DNA of 64,000 bases from positions 186,001-250,000 of the forward strand of contig NZ_SNXB01000002.1 of NCBI RefSeq assembly GCF_004362055.1, given 5' to 3'. Source of the DNA: Flavobacterium sp. 245 (GTDB taxonomy: Bacteria; Bacteroidota; Bacteroidia; Flavobacteriales; Flavobacteriaceae). Every line of letters begins with the position of its first letter. The stretch's first letter is position 1. Below are positions 51,337 to 59,313 of this stretch, in pieces. The notes below the pieces were generated by a model, which was not told the origin of the DNA, ran no database searches, and saw nothing but the letters and a program-made list of their open reading frames with translations. The position numbers and the translations under genes were made by a program.

Positions 51337-52116
51337 ATGAAATTTGTAAGTTTACCGCATAAAAAATACCAAATCGTGTCAATACCAAAAAAAGCATTAT
51401 TCAACTGGAGCAGCGGAAAAGATTCTGCCCTTTCTTTGTACAAAATTCTTCAGAATCCGGATTATAAAATCGAATATTTAGTTACCAGTGTGAATCAGCA
51501 ATTTCAGCGAATTTCAATGCATGGTATTCGCGTAGAATTGCTAGAATCTCAGGCAAAAAGCATCGGAATACCATTAAAAATTCTTGAAATTCCTGAAATG
51601 CCAACTATGGAAGTTTACGAAAACGTAATGACAAAAGCCTTGACAGAATTAAAAGAAGAAGGTATTTCGCATTCGGTTTTTGGTGATATTTTTCTTGAAG
51701 ATCTACGCAAATATCGTGAGGATCAATTAGCAAAATTAGGTTTTAAAGGTGTTTTTCCAATTTGGAAAGTTCCGTCTCACGATTTGATTCAGGAGTTTAT
51801 TTCGCTTGGATTCAAAACGATTGTGGTTTGTGTAAACGAACGTTATTTAGATAAAAGTTTTGTGGGAAGAATTATCGATCAAGATTTCATAAACGATTTA
51901 CCAGAAAATGTAGATGTCTGTGGCGAAAACGGCGAATTTCACACTTTTGCTTTTGACGGCCCCATTTTCTCTGAGCCAATAAACTTTGAAATTGGAGAAA
52001 TTGTTTATCGCAAATATGAAAAACCTCAAAATGAAAATTCATCAGATACTGCTTGTGATACAAATAGTTCTGATGCTTTTGATTATGGATTCTGGTACTG
52101 CGATTTGATTGCTTAA
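51337..52116 (+). CDS. Dph6-related ATP-binding (PP-loop) amidase/ligase-like protein
   Basis: A 259-residue protein of the diphthine-ammonia ligase-like PP-loop family. NWSSGKDSALSLY (about 23-35) is the ATP pyrophosphatase motif. Conserved GDIFLEDLRKYREDQLAKLGFKGVFPIW (about 114-141) and CGENGEFHTFAFDGP (about 194-208) match the bacterial branch. Diphthamide is absent from bacteria, so the bacterial member must modify another substrate, which is unknown. Start ATG at 51337; no later ATG precedes the PP-loop. It is divergent from the RAYT gene with 50 bp between starts. Confidence 0.88.
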   Translation: MKFVSLPHKKYQIVSIPKKALFNWSSGKDSALSLYKILQNPDYKIEYLVTSVNQQFQRISMHGIRVELLESQAKSIGIPLKILEIPEMPTMEVYENVMTKALTELKEEGISHSVFGDIFLEDLRKYREDQLAKLGFKGVFPIWKVPSHDLIQEFISLGFKTIVVCVNERYLDKSFVGRIIDQDFINDLPENVDVCGENGEFHTFAFDGPIFSEPINFEIGEIVYRKYEKPQNENSSDTACDTNSSDAFDYGFWYCDLIA

Positions 52117-52130
52117 TAATATGAAAAAGT

Positions 52131-52192
52131 TTGCCACGAATTACACGAATTCACACAAATCAATTCGTGAAAATTAGTGGGATTTGTGGCAA
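52131..52192. repeat. Inverted repeat of TTCGTGTAATT words
   Basis: Left TTGCCACGAATTACACGAAT and right AATTCGTGAAAATTAGTGGG..TTTGTGGCAA are inverse copies with a few differences. Variant words occur at 31580-31608 and 29155-29258. It lies between convergent genes. Confidence 0.65.
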
Positions 52193-52233
52193 AAACACTT
52201 CTACTTTGCTCATTTTAAAATCATTAGATTCTG

Positions 52234-52776
52234 TTATTCTTCAGAATACATAGCCAGCAAATTTGTAACTGTATTCCAGTTTCGCATTGTTACAATAACA
52301 TTCAGCTTTTTCTCGATGTATTTGCCTTCCAATCTAGTTTTTCCCGCACCAATAGCGTATTTAATAAAAATTCTATTGCCATCAATACTGGCTTCATCAG
52401 GTTTAAACTGACTGATTTTTAGATCATTTATATTTTCTTTTTTTAATTCAGTTGAAACAAATGCAACGTACAGCTTTTTAGTATCTAAATCTTTTTCCTT
52501 TAAATACGGACTGTTTTTAAAACACATTTCTAAATCTTCTTTAGCAATTACAATCACAGGAACTTCATGTCCAAAAACCTTGAAAATTTCCTGTTTAATC
52601 ATGAAACCAACTTTTGACGCTTCTTCTTCGCTATCAACAAAAACATTTCCGGATTGCAGGTATGTTCTGATATTTTGAAATCCCATGTTTTCCAGCATTG
52701 TTTTCAAAGCTTCCATTTTCATCATATTATGACCCGAAACGTTGATGCCGCGTAAAAGAGCTAAGTGTGTTTTCAT
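52234..52776 (-). CDS. DUF1697 domain protein
   Basis: A 180-residue protein with the family's typical start HLALLRGINVSGHNMMKMEALK (about 3-24) and NIRTYLQSGNVFVDSEE (about 35-51), then the QEIFKVFGHEVPVIVIAKEDLE segment and an ending ERNWNTVTNLL-like segment (MRNWNTVTNLLAMYSE). Members are small cytoplasmic proteins of unknown function. Start ATG at 52774-52776. It is divergent from recG across a repeat-rich 228-bp spacer. Confidence 0.9.
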   Translation of the reverse strand: MKTHLALLRGINVSGHNMMKMEALKTMLENMGFQNIRTYLQSGNVFVDSEEEASKVGFMIKQEIFKVFGHEVPVIVIAKEDLEMCFKNSPYLKEKDLDTKKLYVAFVSTELKKENINDLKISQFKPDEASIDGNRIFIKYAIGAGKTRLEGKYIEKKLNVIVTMRNWNTVTNLLAMYSEE

Positions 52777-52880
52777 TTTTTTGAAATTTATACTTCAAAG
52801 ATATTATTATATGTTTGATTTCAAATAAATCAATTTTCAAATTTCCTAATTAAAATCTATCTTCGCTTTTCCAAAGAGAA

Positions 52881-52948
52881 AGAAAATAGAGTATAGAATA
52901 AAGAGAATAGATTTTTGTCTATATACCTTATTCTATACTCTATTTTCT
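52881..52948. repeat. Perfect 21-bp inverted repeat in the DUF1697-recG divergent spacer
   Basis: Arms 52881-52901 (AGAAAATAGAGTATAGAATA...) and 52928-52948 are exact reverse complements with a 26-base loop. The arms are made of the same TTCTATACTCTAT words as 48478-48590. It lies between two divergent start codons, so it could pair in the recG leader RNA. Confidence 0.8.
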
Positions 52949-53004
52949 AAAATCAAAAATCTCAGCCCGTCTAAAAATCTAACAATCTAAGAAGTCTAAA
53001 AAAA

Positions 53005-55113
53005 ATGTCTAATAATCTTCTTGAAACTCCAATCGAATACTTAAAAGGTGTTGGCCCGAGCCGCGGTCAATTGCTTCGCAAGGAATTGGGAATTCATAAA
53101 TATGGGGATTTGGTTAATTTTTTTCCGAATAGATATATTGACAGAACGCGTTACTACAAGATTAATGAATTGCAAAATACAGGAAGTGAAGTTCAGATTA
53201 TTGGAAAAATAATCAATATCAAAACTGTTGAGTTTGCTAAAAACAAAAAACGTTTAGTCGCATCTTTCGTCGATGACACTGGGCAAATTGACCTGAATTG
53301 GTTTCAAGGACATAAATGGATTCGGGAAAGTTTAAAACTGAATGAACCGCTGGTCATCTTTGGAAAATGTTCTTTATATGGAAGTCAGTTTAGTATGGCT
53401 CATCCTGAAATTGAGTTATTAACCGAACATGAAAGAAGCCTTCGTTCTGCTATGCAACCGGTTTATCCTTCAACAGAGACACTTGCAAACCGCGGAATAT
53501 CCAACAGGACAATTAATAAACTGATGGAACAATTGTTTATTGAAACTCAGGCTTTGTTTACTGAAACTTTTCCTCCCTACTTAATTGAAGAATTGAAGTT
53601 AATTCCGAAGAAAGCGGCTTTATTTAATATTCATTTTCCAAAAAGTACCGATGTTTTGGCGAAAGCCCAATTCCGATTGAAATTTGAAGAATTGTTTTTT
53701 ATTCAGCTTCAATTAATAACTAAAAATTTAATTCGAAAGCATAAAATAAAAGGGCATCCGTTTACCAAAGTTGGTGAATTATTCAATGAATTCTATAAAA
53801 ATCACTTGCCATTTGATTTAACCGGCGCCCAAAAAAGAGTGATCAAAGAGATTCGTACCGATATGGGAAGCAACGCCCAAATGAATCGCTTACTGCAAGG
53901 AGATGTTGGTTCCGGAAAAACGATTGTCGCTTTTATGAGCATGCTTTTGGCTATCGATAATGGCTTTCAGGCTTGTTTGATGGCGCCGACGGAGATTTTG
54001 GCTAATCAGCATTTTATTGGATTGTCTGCTTTTGCAAATAGTCTGAATATCAATATCCGAATTTTAACTGGCTCGACTAAAACATCCGAACGAAAAATTA
54101 TTCATGAGGAACTTGAAAACGGAAGTCTGCAAATTATAATTGGGACTCATGCTTTATTAGAAGATAAGGTAAAGTTTAAAAATTTAGGCCTTGCGGTTAT
54201 TGACGAACAGCACCGTTTTGGCGTGGAGCAAAGATCCAAATTATGGAAGAAAAATGATATTCCGCCTCACGTATTAGTAATGACGGCAACTCCTATTCCG
54301 AGAACTTTGGCGATGAGTTTATATGGAGATTTGGATATCTCTGTAATTGATGAATTGCCTCCAGGCAGAAAACCAATTCAGACGGTTCATCGTTACGACA
54401 CAAACCGACTAAAAGTCTGGAAATTTCTTCGTGATGAAATTGCTTTGGGAAGACAAATTTATATTGTTTATCCGTTAATTCAGGAATCTGAAAAAATGGA
54501 CTACAAAGACTTGATGGATGGTTACGAAAGTATTTCACGAGATTTTCCGTTGCCACAATATTCGATTTCTATTTTGCATGGAAAAATGAAACCCGCAGAT
54601 AAAGACACTGAAATGAAACGTTTTTCTGAAGGCAAAACAAATATTATGGTTGCCACAACCGTAATTGAAGTTGGTGTAAATGTACCAAATGCCAGCGTTA
54701 TGATTATTGAAAGTGCCGAACGTTTTGGATTATCGCAATTGCATCAATTACGCGGGCGCGTTGGCCGTGGTGCTGAACAAAGTTATTGTATTTTGATGAC
54801 CGGCCATAAATTAAGTTCCGACAGCAAAACCCGAATGGAAACAATGACAGGAACCAATGATGGTTTTGAAATTGCAGAAGTTGACTTAAAACTTCGTGGT
54901 CCGGGCGACTTGATGGGAACACAGCAAAGCGGTGTCTTGAATCTACAAATTGCTGATATTGTAAAAGACAGAGAAATTTTGTCTTTGGCAAGAAACTATG
55001 CCATGAAAATTTTAAAAGAAGACAGCGCACTTCAAAAACCCGAACACGCAGTTCTGAAAGCCGTTTTTATTGAGCTTACTAAAAAGAAGAATATTTGGAA
55101 TTATATATCTTAA
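53005..55113 (+). CDS. recG: ATP-dependent DNA helicase RecG
   Basis: RecG remodels stalled forks and Holliday junctions. The 702-residue protein has the wedge/OB domain (about 10-230), helicase motif I GDVGSGKTIVAF (about 303-314), DEAH-box variant DEQHRFGVEQR (about 398-408), the MTATPIPRTLAMSLYGDLD segment, and motifs V/VI near TTVIEVGVNVPNA and QLHQLRGRVGRG. The C-terminal TRG region is present. Length matches bacterial RecG. Start ATG at 53005. Confidence 0.97.
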   Translation: MSNNLLETPIEYLKGVGPSRGQLLRKELGIHKYGDLVNFFPNRYIDRTRYYKINELQNTGSEVQIIGKIINIKTVEFAKNKKRLVASFVDDTGQIDLNWFQGHKWIRESLKLNEPLVIFGKCSLYGSQFSMAHPEIELLTEHERSLRSAMQPVYPSTETLANRGISNRTINKLMEQLFIETQALFTETFPPYLIEELKLIPKKAALFNIHFPKSTDVLAKAQFRLKFEELFFIQLQLITKNLIRKHKIKGHPFTKVGELFNEFYKNHLPFDLTGAQKRVIKEIRTDMGSNAQMNRLLQGDVGSGKTIVAFMSMLLAIDNGFQACLMAPTEILANQHFIGLSAFANSLNINIRILTGSTKTSERKIIHEELENGSLQIIIGTHALLEDKVKFKNLGLAVIDEQHRFGVEQRSKLWKKNDIPPHVLVMTATPIPRTLAMSLYGDLDISVIDELPPGRKPIQTVHRYDTNRLKVWKFLRDEIALGRQIYIVYPLIQESEKMDYKDLMDGYESISRDFPLPQYSISILHGKMKPADKDTEMKRFSEGKTNIMVATTVIEVGVNVPNASVMIIESAERFGLSQLHQLRGRVGRGAEQSYCILMTGHKLSSDSKTRMETMTGTNDGFEIAEVDLKLRGPGDLMGTQQSGVLNLQIADIVKDREILSLARNYAMKILKEDSALQKPEHAVLKAVFIELTKKKNIWNYIS

Positions 55114-55464
55114 TCTAAGATGCTAAGGTTCTGAGAAACTAAGATACTGAGATACTAAGATACTAAGATACTGAGACACTTAGATATTTAGATACTGAAG
55201 TTCTAAGTTCGCATAGCTTTCGCCTTCGCTCAGGATGATACTCGGATTGATTTAGATTTTAAACTTTATTTGTCACTTTATTTTTTGCAGTTTTGAACTA
55301 AAAAAGACTAAGCAACTTAGCCTCTTAGCAACTTTAAAAAAAACTTCACTGCATCAAACTTTACAAAATATTCAATTAGCATTTCTAGGTGATTAGATTT
55401 GTTGGGGGACAAATTCAGCATTGAAGATTTTGACTGATACAGCAAAGTTTTTTTTAATTTATAC
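55114..55464. other. 351-bp gap filled by word repeats and a repeat half-copy
   Basis: 55120-55205 is a chain of CTAAGATACTGAGATACTAAG words. 55209-55242 on the minus strand reads ATCATCCTGAGCGAAGGCGAAAG, resembling half of a widespread palindromic repeat. 55299-55336 has another AGACTAAGCAACTTAGCCTC string. The last ~120 bp before the PAS gene stop hold nothing I can identify. Confidence 0.6.
55120..55336. repeat. CTAAGATACTGAG word-chain repeat
   Basis: About ten imperfect copies of the 10- to 11-base word ACTAAGATACTGAG after the recG stop, then a gap and an inverted ACTTAGCCTCTTAGCAACTT portion at 55310-55336. Same family as at 19164-19218, 45745-45800 and 45920-46012. Period and sequence drift, so it is neither a CRISPR nor a clean microsatellite. 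Confidence 0.7.
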
Positions 55465-56079
55465 TTATTTTTTAGGATTGTCTTTCTTTTCAAAAAGTCC
55501 GCTGAACAAACCTTTGCTTACTTTATTTTTATCATCTTTTCCAGTTGCAATAAGATGATCGATATATTCCATATATGTTTTTTTGCGTTCTTCTAAAAAA
55601 CCAACTAAATATTCCTCAGACGCTGACATTCCGCTAGCTTCTTCAATATGCAGTAGTTTTTTGTACAACGGCTCAATAAATTTGACCACAATATCCTCAG
55701 GAACAGACTTTCTAGTTCCAAAATAACCTACAATTTCTCCATTTGAATCGGCAATAATTTTAAAATCGGTAATAACCCAATAATATCTGCCAGTTTTCGA
55801 CATGTTTTTGATGATGACATGAATATTTTTACTCGCTTTAATACTATCCCACAAAAATTTAAAAATTACTTTAGGCATATCAGGATGACGTATTATGTTA
55901 TGAGGCTGTCCAATGAGCTCAAATTCATCATAGCCAGAGACGTCAATAAAATCTTCATTGGCATATAAAATGGTTCCTTTTGTATCAGTTTTACTGAGTA
56001 ATACTTTATTCTTGTTCCAATCAACTTCTCTGTCGGATGGAGTTGGGCGGGTAGTTCTGGTATCCATAAATTTCTGCAT
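55465..56079 (-). CDS. Aer-like PAS domain protein without output domain
   Basis: A 204-residue soluble protein. The PAS domain (about 25-135) has the Aer-type core ILYANEDFIDVSGYDEFELIGQPHNIIRHPDMP and GRYYWVITDFKII, very close to the flavin-binding PAS of aerotaxis receptors. The C-terminal ~70 residues are helical and highly charged. There is no methyl-accepting, kinase or cyclase domain. Its neighbour upstream is a six-helix membrane protein with a degenerate kinase dimerisation domain, 73 bp away on the same strand, so the two may form one redox-sensing system. ATGs at 56079 and 56067 are both possible. Confidence 0.85.
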   Translation of the reverse strand: MQKFMDTRTTRPTPSDREVDWNKNKVLLSKTDTKGTILYANEDFIDVSGYDEFELIGQPHNIIRHPDMPKVIFKFLWDSIKASKNIHVIIKNMSKTGRYYWVITDFKIIADSNGEIVGYFGTRKSVPEDIVVKFIEPLYKKLLHIEEASGMSASEEYLVGFLEERKKTYMEYIDHLIATGKDDKNKVSKGLFSGLFEKKDNPKK

Positions 56080-56152
56080 TTAAAAATTAACATGTTACGT
56101 TGCTACGTAAACTATTAAATTTGATAAAAATATTATTGTTAAGTTTGTTTAA

Positions 56153-57013
56153 TTAATGTGAAGTCTTGCCACTAACTGATTTAAAATGAATATCATTAAC
56201 CAGATCATCAATCTTTTTAGCGCTTTCTCTCATCATTTCTAAATAACTCAAAAGCTGATCATTGTCTGTGTGGCCTTTAGAAACATCAATAAGTTTTAAT
56301 ACTGAACTTACGGGCATTTTTAAATCTAAAGTTGTTTTATGGATAAAATCATTGTACTCTTTTGTCGCCGACATTGAACTGAATTTTGCCGACGCTAATT
56401 TGATGTTTTCCAATTCGTATTCATCAGAAATTTTAGAAATATGATTTTGGCTATGCGCTTTAAAATAATACGCCCAGTATCCATTCATAAAAAACACCGC
56501 GCCAGCTAAAACCACATGTACTAAAAAGGTCTCAACATCAAAATTTACTTGAGAAAAATAGATCTGCAGGCCATTTGCATCATTATAAACATAATTTTGA
56601 AGATAAGCCAATGCACCATGGTGCAAAATTACTAAAAGAGTAAGCGGAATCTGCAATTTCCAATTTTGATAAATAATTAAAATTGTACTGGCTACAAATA
56701 CCGTAAAATGCATTTCAAACAAACCATGCATTTGATAAATATACTGTGCCATAAAAATTGCCAATACAACCGAAAGCACGTATTGATAAAATTTAGAATT
56801 TTTGATAAAGAATTTGGCCGAATAGTAAGCCAGCAAATTCAGCGTCCCTACTCCTGCACCAATTTCCCAAGTATCATATTTAAAAGATAATGCAATTCCA
56901 AGAAGGAAATAAACAGCAAGAACATAATTAATAATAACATCCGATTTTTCTGTCATTGTTGACACAAAACTATGCAGGTAGTCCTGCTCATTTAAACTAG
57001 CTTTTCTTTTCAT
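56153..57013 (-). CDS. Six-helix membrane protein with degenerate histidine-kinase-like helix hairpin
   Basis: A 286-residue protein with six membrane segments (about 25-44, 50-70, 76-95, 98-117, 122-142, 160-184) and a cytoplasmic helical tail. Residues 222-276 look like a HisKA dimerisation hairpin (LKMPVSSVLKLIDVSK then LLSYLEMMRESAKKIDDLVNDI), but the phosphoacceptor His of the usual HDLRxP is Leu229, and no ATPase domain follows. It may act as a kinase-dead sensor or partner for another kinase. Start ATG at 57011-57013. It precedes the Aer-like PAS gene. Confidence 0.75.
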   Translation of the reverse strand: MKRKASLNEQDYLHSFVSTMTEKSDVIINYVLAVYFLLGIALSFKYDTWEIGAGVGTLNLLAYYSAKFFIKNSKFYQYVLSVVLAIFMAQYIYQMHGLFEMHFTVFVASTILIIYQNWKLQIPLTLLVILHHGALAYLQNYVYNDANGLQIYFSQVNFDVETFLVHVVLAGAVFFMNGYWAYYFKAHSQNHISKISDEYELENIKLASAKFSSMSATKEYNDFIHKTTLDLKMPVSSVLKLIDVSKGHTDNDQLLSYLEMMRESAKKIDDLVNDIHFKSVSGKTSH

Positions 57014-57037
57014 AAATTAGGTAATTTAGGGTTAGAT

Positions 57038-57634
57038 TTATTTAGTGCATTTTGGTAATGAACATCCATAGGCTCTTAGAGCCAAAGCATCAAATGAAGG
57101 GGCATTTGTATGACTTAATAAAGAATCGATGGCCTGCTGTGCATAATTCGTTTCGGCATCTGTGCAATATCTTGTTTTGTTGTAATTGCCACGAAAATAT
57201 AAATTTTGCGAGCCATCAATCAAAACGGCTTGAGGAGTTGAAAAAACACCACAGCTTTTTGCTATTTGCTGGTCAAAGTAAACAGGAATTTTAGCTTTAA
57301 ACTTCTTCTGAATTTCTTCAATAGTGACGCTCTTTTCATTATTGATCACAACAATTTTAAAATTAACACGGTCACCATATTTTTTAATCAATTCGCTTAC
57401 ATGAGGAACATTAAAACGAGAACAAGGACACTCTGGATTAAAAAAATGAAGAAAAACGGGTTTTTGATCTATTGTGCAGCATTTTAAATCAATTTTACTA
57501 CCCATTGCAACTGCCTGGTAATCCTTCGGCATTGGTGTTGGCAAACTATACTGAAATTCGTTCTTCCAAAACAAAACCGAAATAGCTGCAAGAATCAAAG
57601 AAAACCATAAACCAAGAAGTAATTTTTTCTTCAT
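57038..57634 (-). CDS. Membrane-anchored thioredoxin-like (AhpC/TSA-type) protein
   Basis: A 198-residue protein with an N-terminal membrane anchor (about 6-24) and a periplasmic thioredoxin-like domain. The redox site is ECPCSRFNVPH (C69 and C71, a CPC variant rather than CxxC), with IPVYFDQQIAKSCGVFSTPQAVLID (about 115-139) as the cis-Pro region. It probably reduces or oxidises periplasmic thiols. A CC pair at 52-53 is also present. The closest grouping is redoxin/TlpA-like; the partner is unknown. It lies 24 bp upstream of the six-helix gene and on the same strand, so it could belong to the same transcript as the PAS pair. Confidence 0.78.
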   Translation of the reverse strand: MKKKLLLGLWFSLILAAISVLFWKNEFQYSLPTPMPKDYQAVAMGSKIDLKCCTIDQKPVFLHFFNPECPCSRFNVPHVSELIKKYGDRVNFKIVVINNEKSVTIEEIQKKFKAKIPVYFDQQIAKSCGVFSTPQAVLIDGSQNLYFRGNYNKTRYCTDAETNYAQQAIDSLLSHTNAPSFDALALRAYGCSLPKCTK

Positions 57635-58164
57635 AAATAAATAGATTTAATTTAAAAATATAAACAGTTGTTAATTTTGAAATTTTATTAACACGAAAAT
57701 TTTAACTCTAAACAAATAAAAAACCTACATTTATCATGATCAACTACAGAAAAAACGGCTAAAATTGCATAAAAACGCAACTGTTTGTTTAACCTTATCA
57801 ATGTTACAAATAAAATCGATAAAGCACAAAATAAATCAGATAAAATACATGTAAAAAAAACACATGTAATCTTTTTCCTAAATTAATTACGGGTATTTTT
57901 ACGTTTTTAACAAATAAAAACTGATAAATAAAATTATTATATTTTAGAAGTAGCTGGGAATAAAATGGTTAAAAGCAAAAACAATATTTTTTATGTCCCA
58001 ATATTAAACCATTGTAAACAAAAACAGTCTAAATGATAAGCAAAGCAAAAACTTGTACATACAAATGTTAAATTAAGAGGAAGCTCTTTCGTTTTCGTGT
58101 CAAAAAGTTAAATTTGTAAGCTTACTAAAAAAAACACCAAAAAAATACATTTACCTCAAAATTT
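57635..58164. other. 530-bp gap upstream of the efflux operon
   Basis: AT-rich divergent-orientation region. I see a TACATGTAA/ACACATGTA inverted word near 57850-57876 and the -7-like box TAAATTTG at 58109-58116, about 50 bp before the adaptor ATG. No tetR- or marR-like regulator, small reading frame or RNA gene is evident. It is the natural control region for the efflux operon. Confidence 0.45.
58109..58116 (+). promoter_or_regulatory. Candidate -7 box for the RND efflux operon
   Basis: TAAATTTG matches TAnnTTTG, 48 bp before the adaptor ATG (58165). No TTG at the -33 distance, so this is tentative. Confidence 0.3.
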
Positions 58165-59223
58165 ATGAAAGTAAAAAATCTAATTTATGCCTTGCTAGTT
58201 ATCGGACTTGGAGGATTTATTGCTTACCGAGTGGTATCAAATAAAAGCAAAAATGACGAATCTAAAAAGTTTGGCGACAAAGACAAGCCAACAACTGTTA
58301 CGGGCATTGTCGTAAAAACTGCTGTTTTTGATAATAATTTATCATTATCAGGATCGATAGAAGCAAATGAGCAGATTGAAATAAGAAGTGAGGTTTCAGG
58401 AATTGTTGAAGGTATCTATTTTAACGAAGGAAGTTACGTGAATAAAGGTCAAGTCCTTTTCAAGGTAAATGATATTGAACTAAGAGCACAACTGCGTCAA
58501 GCACAAACCCGAGAAGGTCTGGCTGGCGAAAATGAAAGGAGAGCAAAATTACTTCTTCAAAAAGAAGCCATAAGCCAAGAAGAATTTGATGTTGCAAATG
58601 CTGATTATGCTTCTGCAAAAGCACAGACTCAATTAATAAAAGCACAAATTTCAAAAACATCTGTAAAAGCGCCTTTTTCAGGAAAAATTGGTTTGCGCTC
58701 TATTTCTCCGGGAACTTATATTACGCCAACAATATTAGTAGCAAAATTAGTGAACACAGGCAAATTGAAAATTACTTTTTCTATTCCTGAAAAATATGCT
58801 GCACAAGTAAATAATGGATCAAACATTGATTTCACTGTTTCTGGTTCAGACAAAGTTTACAATGCTAAAATATATGCTATAGAGCCTGAAATTGCTGTTG
58901 CTACACGTACACTGCAAATTAGAGCTATTGCAGACAATATGGATGGAAAACTTTTCCCTGGAACTTTTGCCGATGTAAAGTTGCCGTTAAACATTATTAA
59001 AGATGCAATTGTTGTTCCGTCTGAAGCAATCGTTCCTGTACAAGATGGAAAAAAAGTTTTTATCGCAAATATGGGCAAAGCCAAAGAAGTTATGGTTGAA
59101 GCAACTACACGTACTGATGCTTCTATTTTAATTTTATCAGGTTTAAAAGCTGGTGATACTCTTGTTACAAGCGGTGTTATGTCATTAAAAAATGACGCTC
59201 CAATAAAAGTTAAAATAAAATAG
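58165..59223 (+). CDS. RND efflux periplasmic adaptor (HlyD/MFP family)
   Basis: The 352-residue membrane-fusion protein links the pump to TolC. It has an N-terminal membrane segment (about 6-24), a biotinyl-lipoyl-like hairpin domain (IEIRSEVSGIVEGIYFNEGSYVNKGQVLF, about 73-101, then VKAPFSGKIGLRSISPGTYIT near 169), a short coiled-coil hairpin (about 105-165), beta-barrel (about 195-280) and membrane-proximal domains. It is the first gene of a three-gene set (adaptor, pump, TolC). Start ATG at 58165. Confidence 0.95.
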   Translation: MKVKNLIYALLVIGLGGFIAYRVVSNKSKNDESKKFGDKDKPTTVTGIVVKTAVFDNNLSLSGSIEANEQIEIRSEVSGIVEGIYFNEGSYVNKGQVLFKVNDIELRAQLRQAQTREGLAGENERRAKLLLQKEAISQEEFDVANADYASAKAQTQLIKAQISKTSVKAPFSGKIGLRSISPGTYITPTILVAKLVNTGKLKITFSIPEKYAAQVNNGSNIDFTVSGSDKVYNAKIYAIEPEIAVATRTLQIRAIADNMDGKLFPGTFADVKLPLNIIKDAIVVPSEAIVPVQDGKKVFIANMGKAKEVMVEATTRTDASILILSGLKAGDTLVTSGVMSLKNDAPIKVKIK

Positions 59224-59249
59224 TCGTAAGTCAAAAGCCGTAAAGTCAA

Positions 59250-59312
59250 AGTTTAAAAATTAGAAATCTAAAATTTATCCCGAGACTTCGGAACTAAAAT
59301 CTAAAATCTCAT
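59250..59312. repeat. Word repeat (AAATCTAAAATCT) before the pump gene
   Basis: TTAGAAATCTAAAATTT and AACTAAAATCTAAAATCTC lie on either side of CCCGAGACTTCGG in the 90-bp spacer between adaptor and pump. The word is shared with the hairpin at 47441-47488. Confidence 0.5.
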
Positions 59313-59313
59313 T

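Noticed and set aside
57635..58164. Missing regulator gene for the efflux operon in the 530-bp gap
   Set aside because: Both strands lack an open frame with helix-turn-helix features; the region is AT-rich with several stops in every frame.
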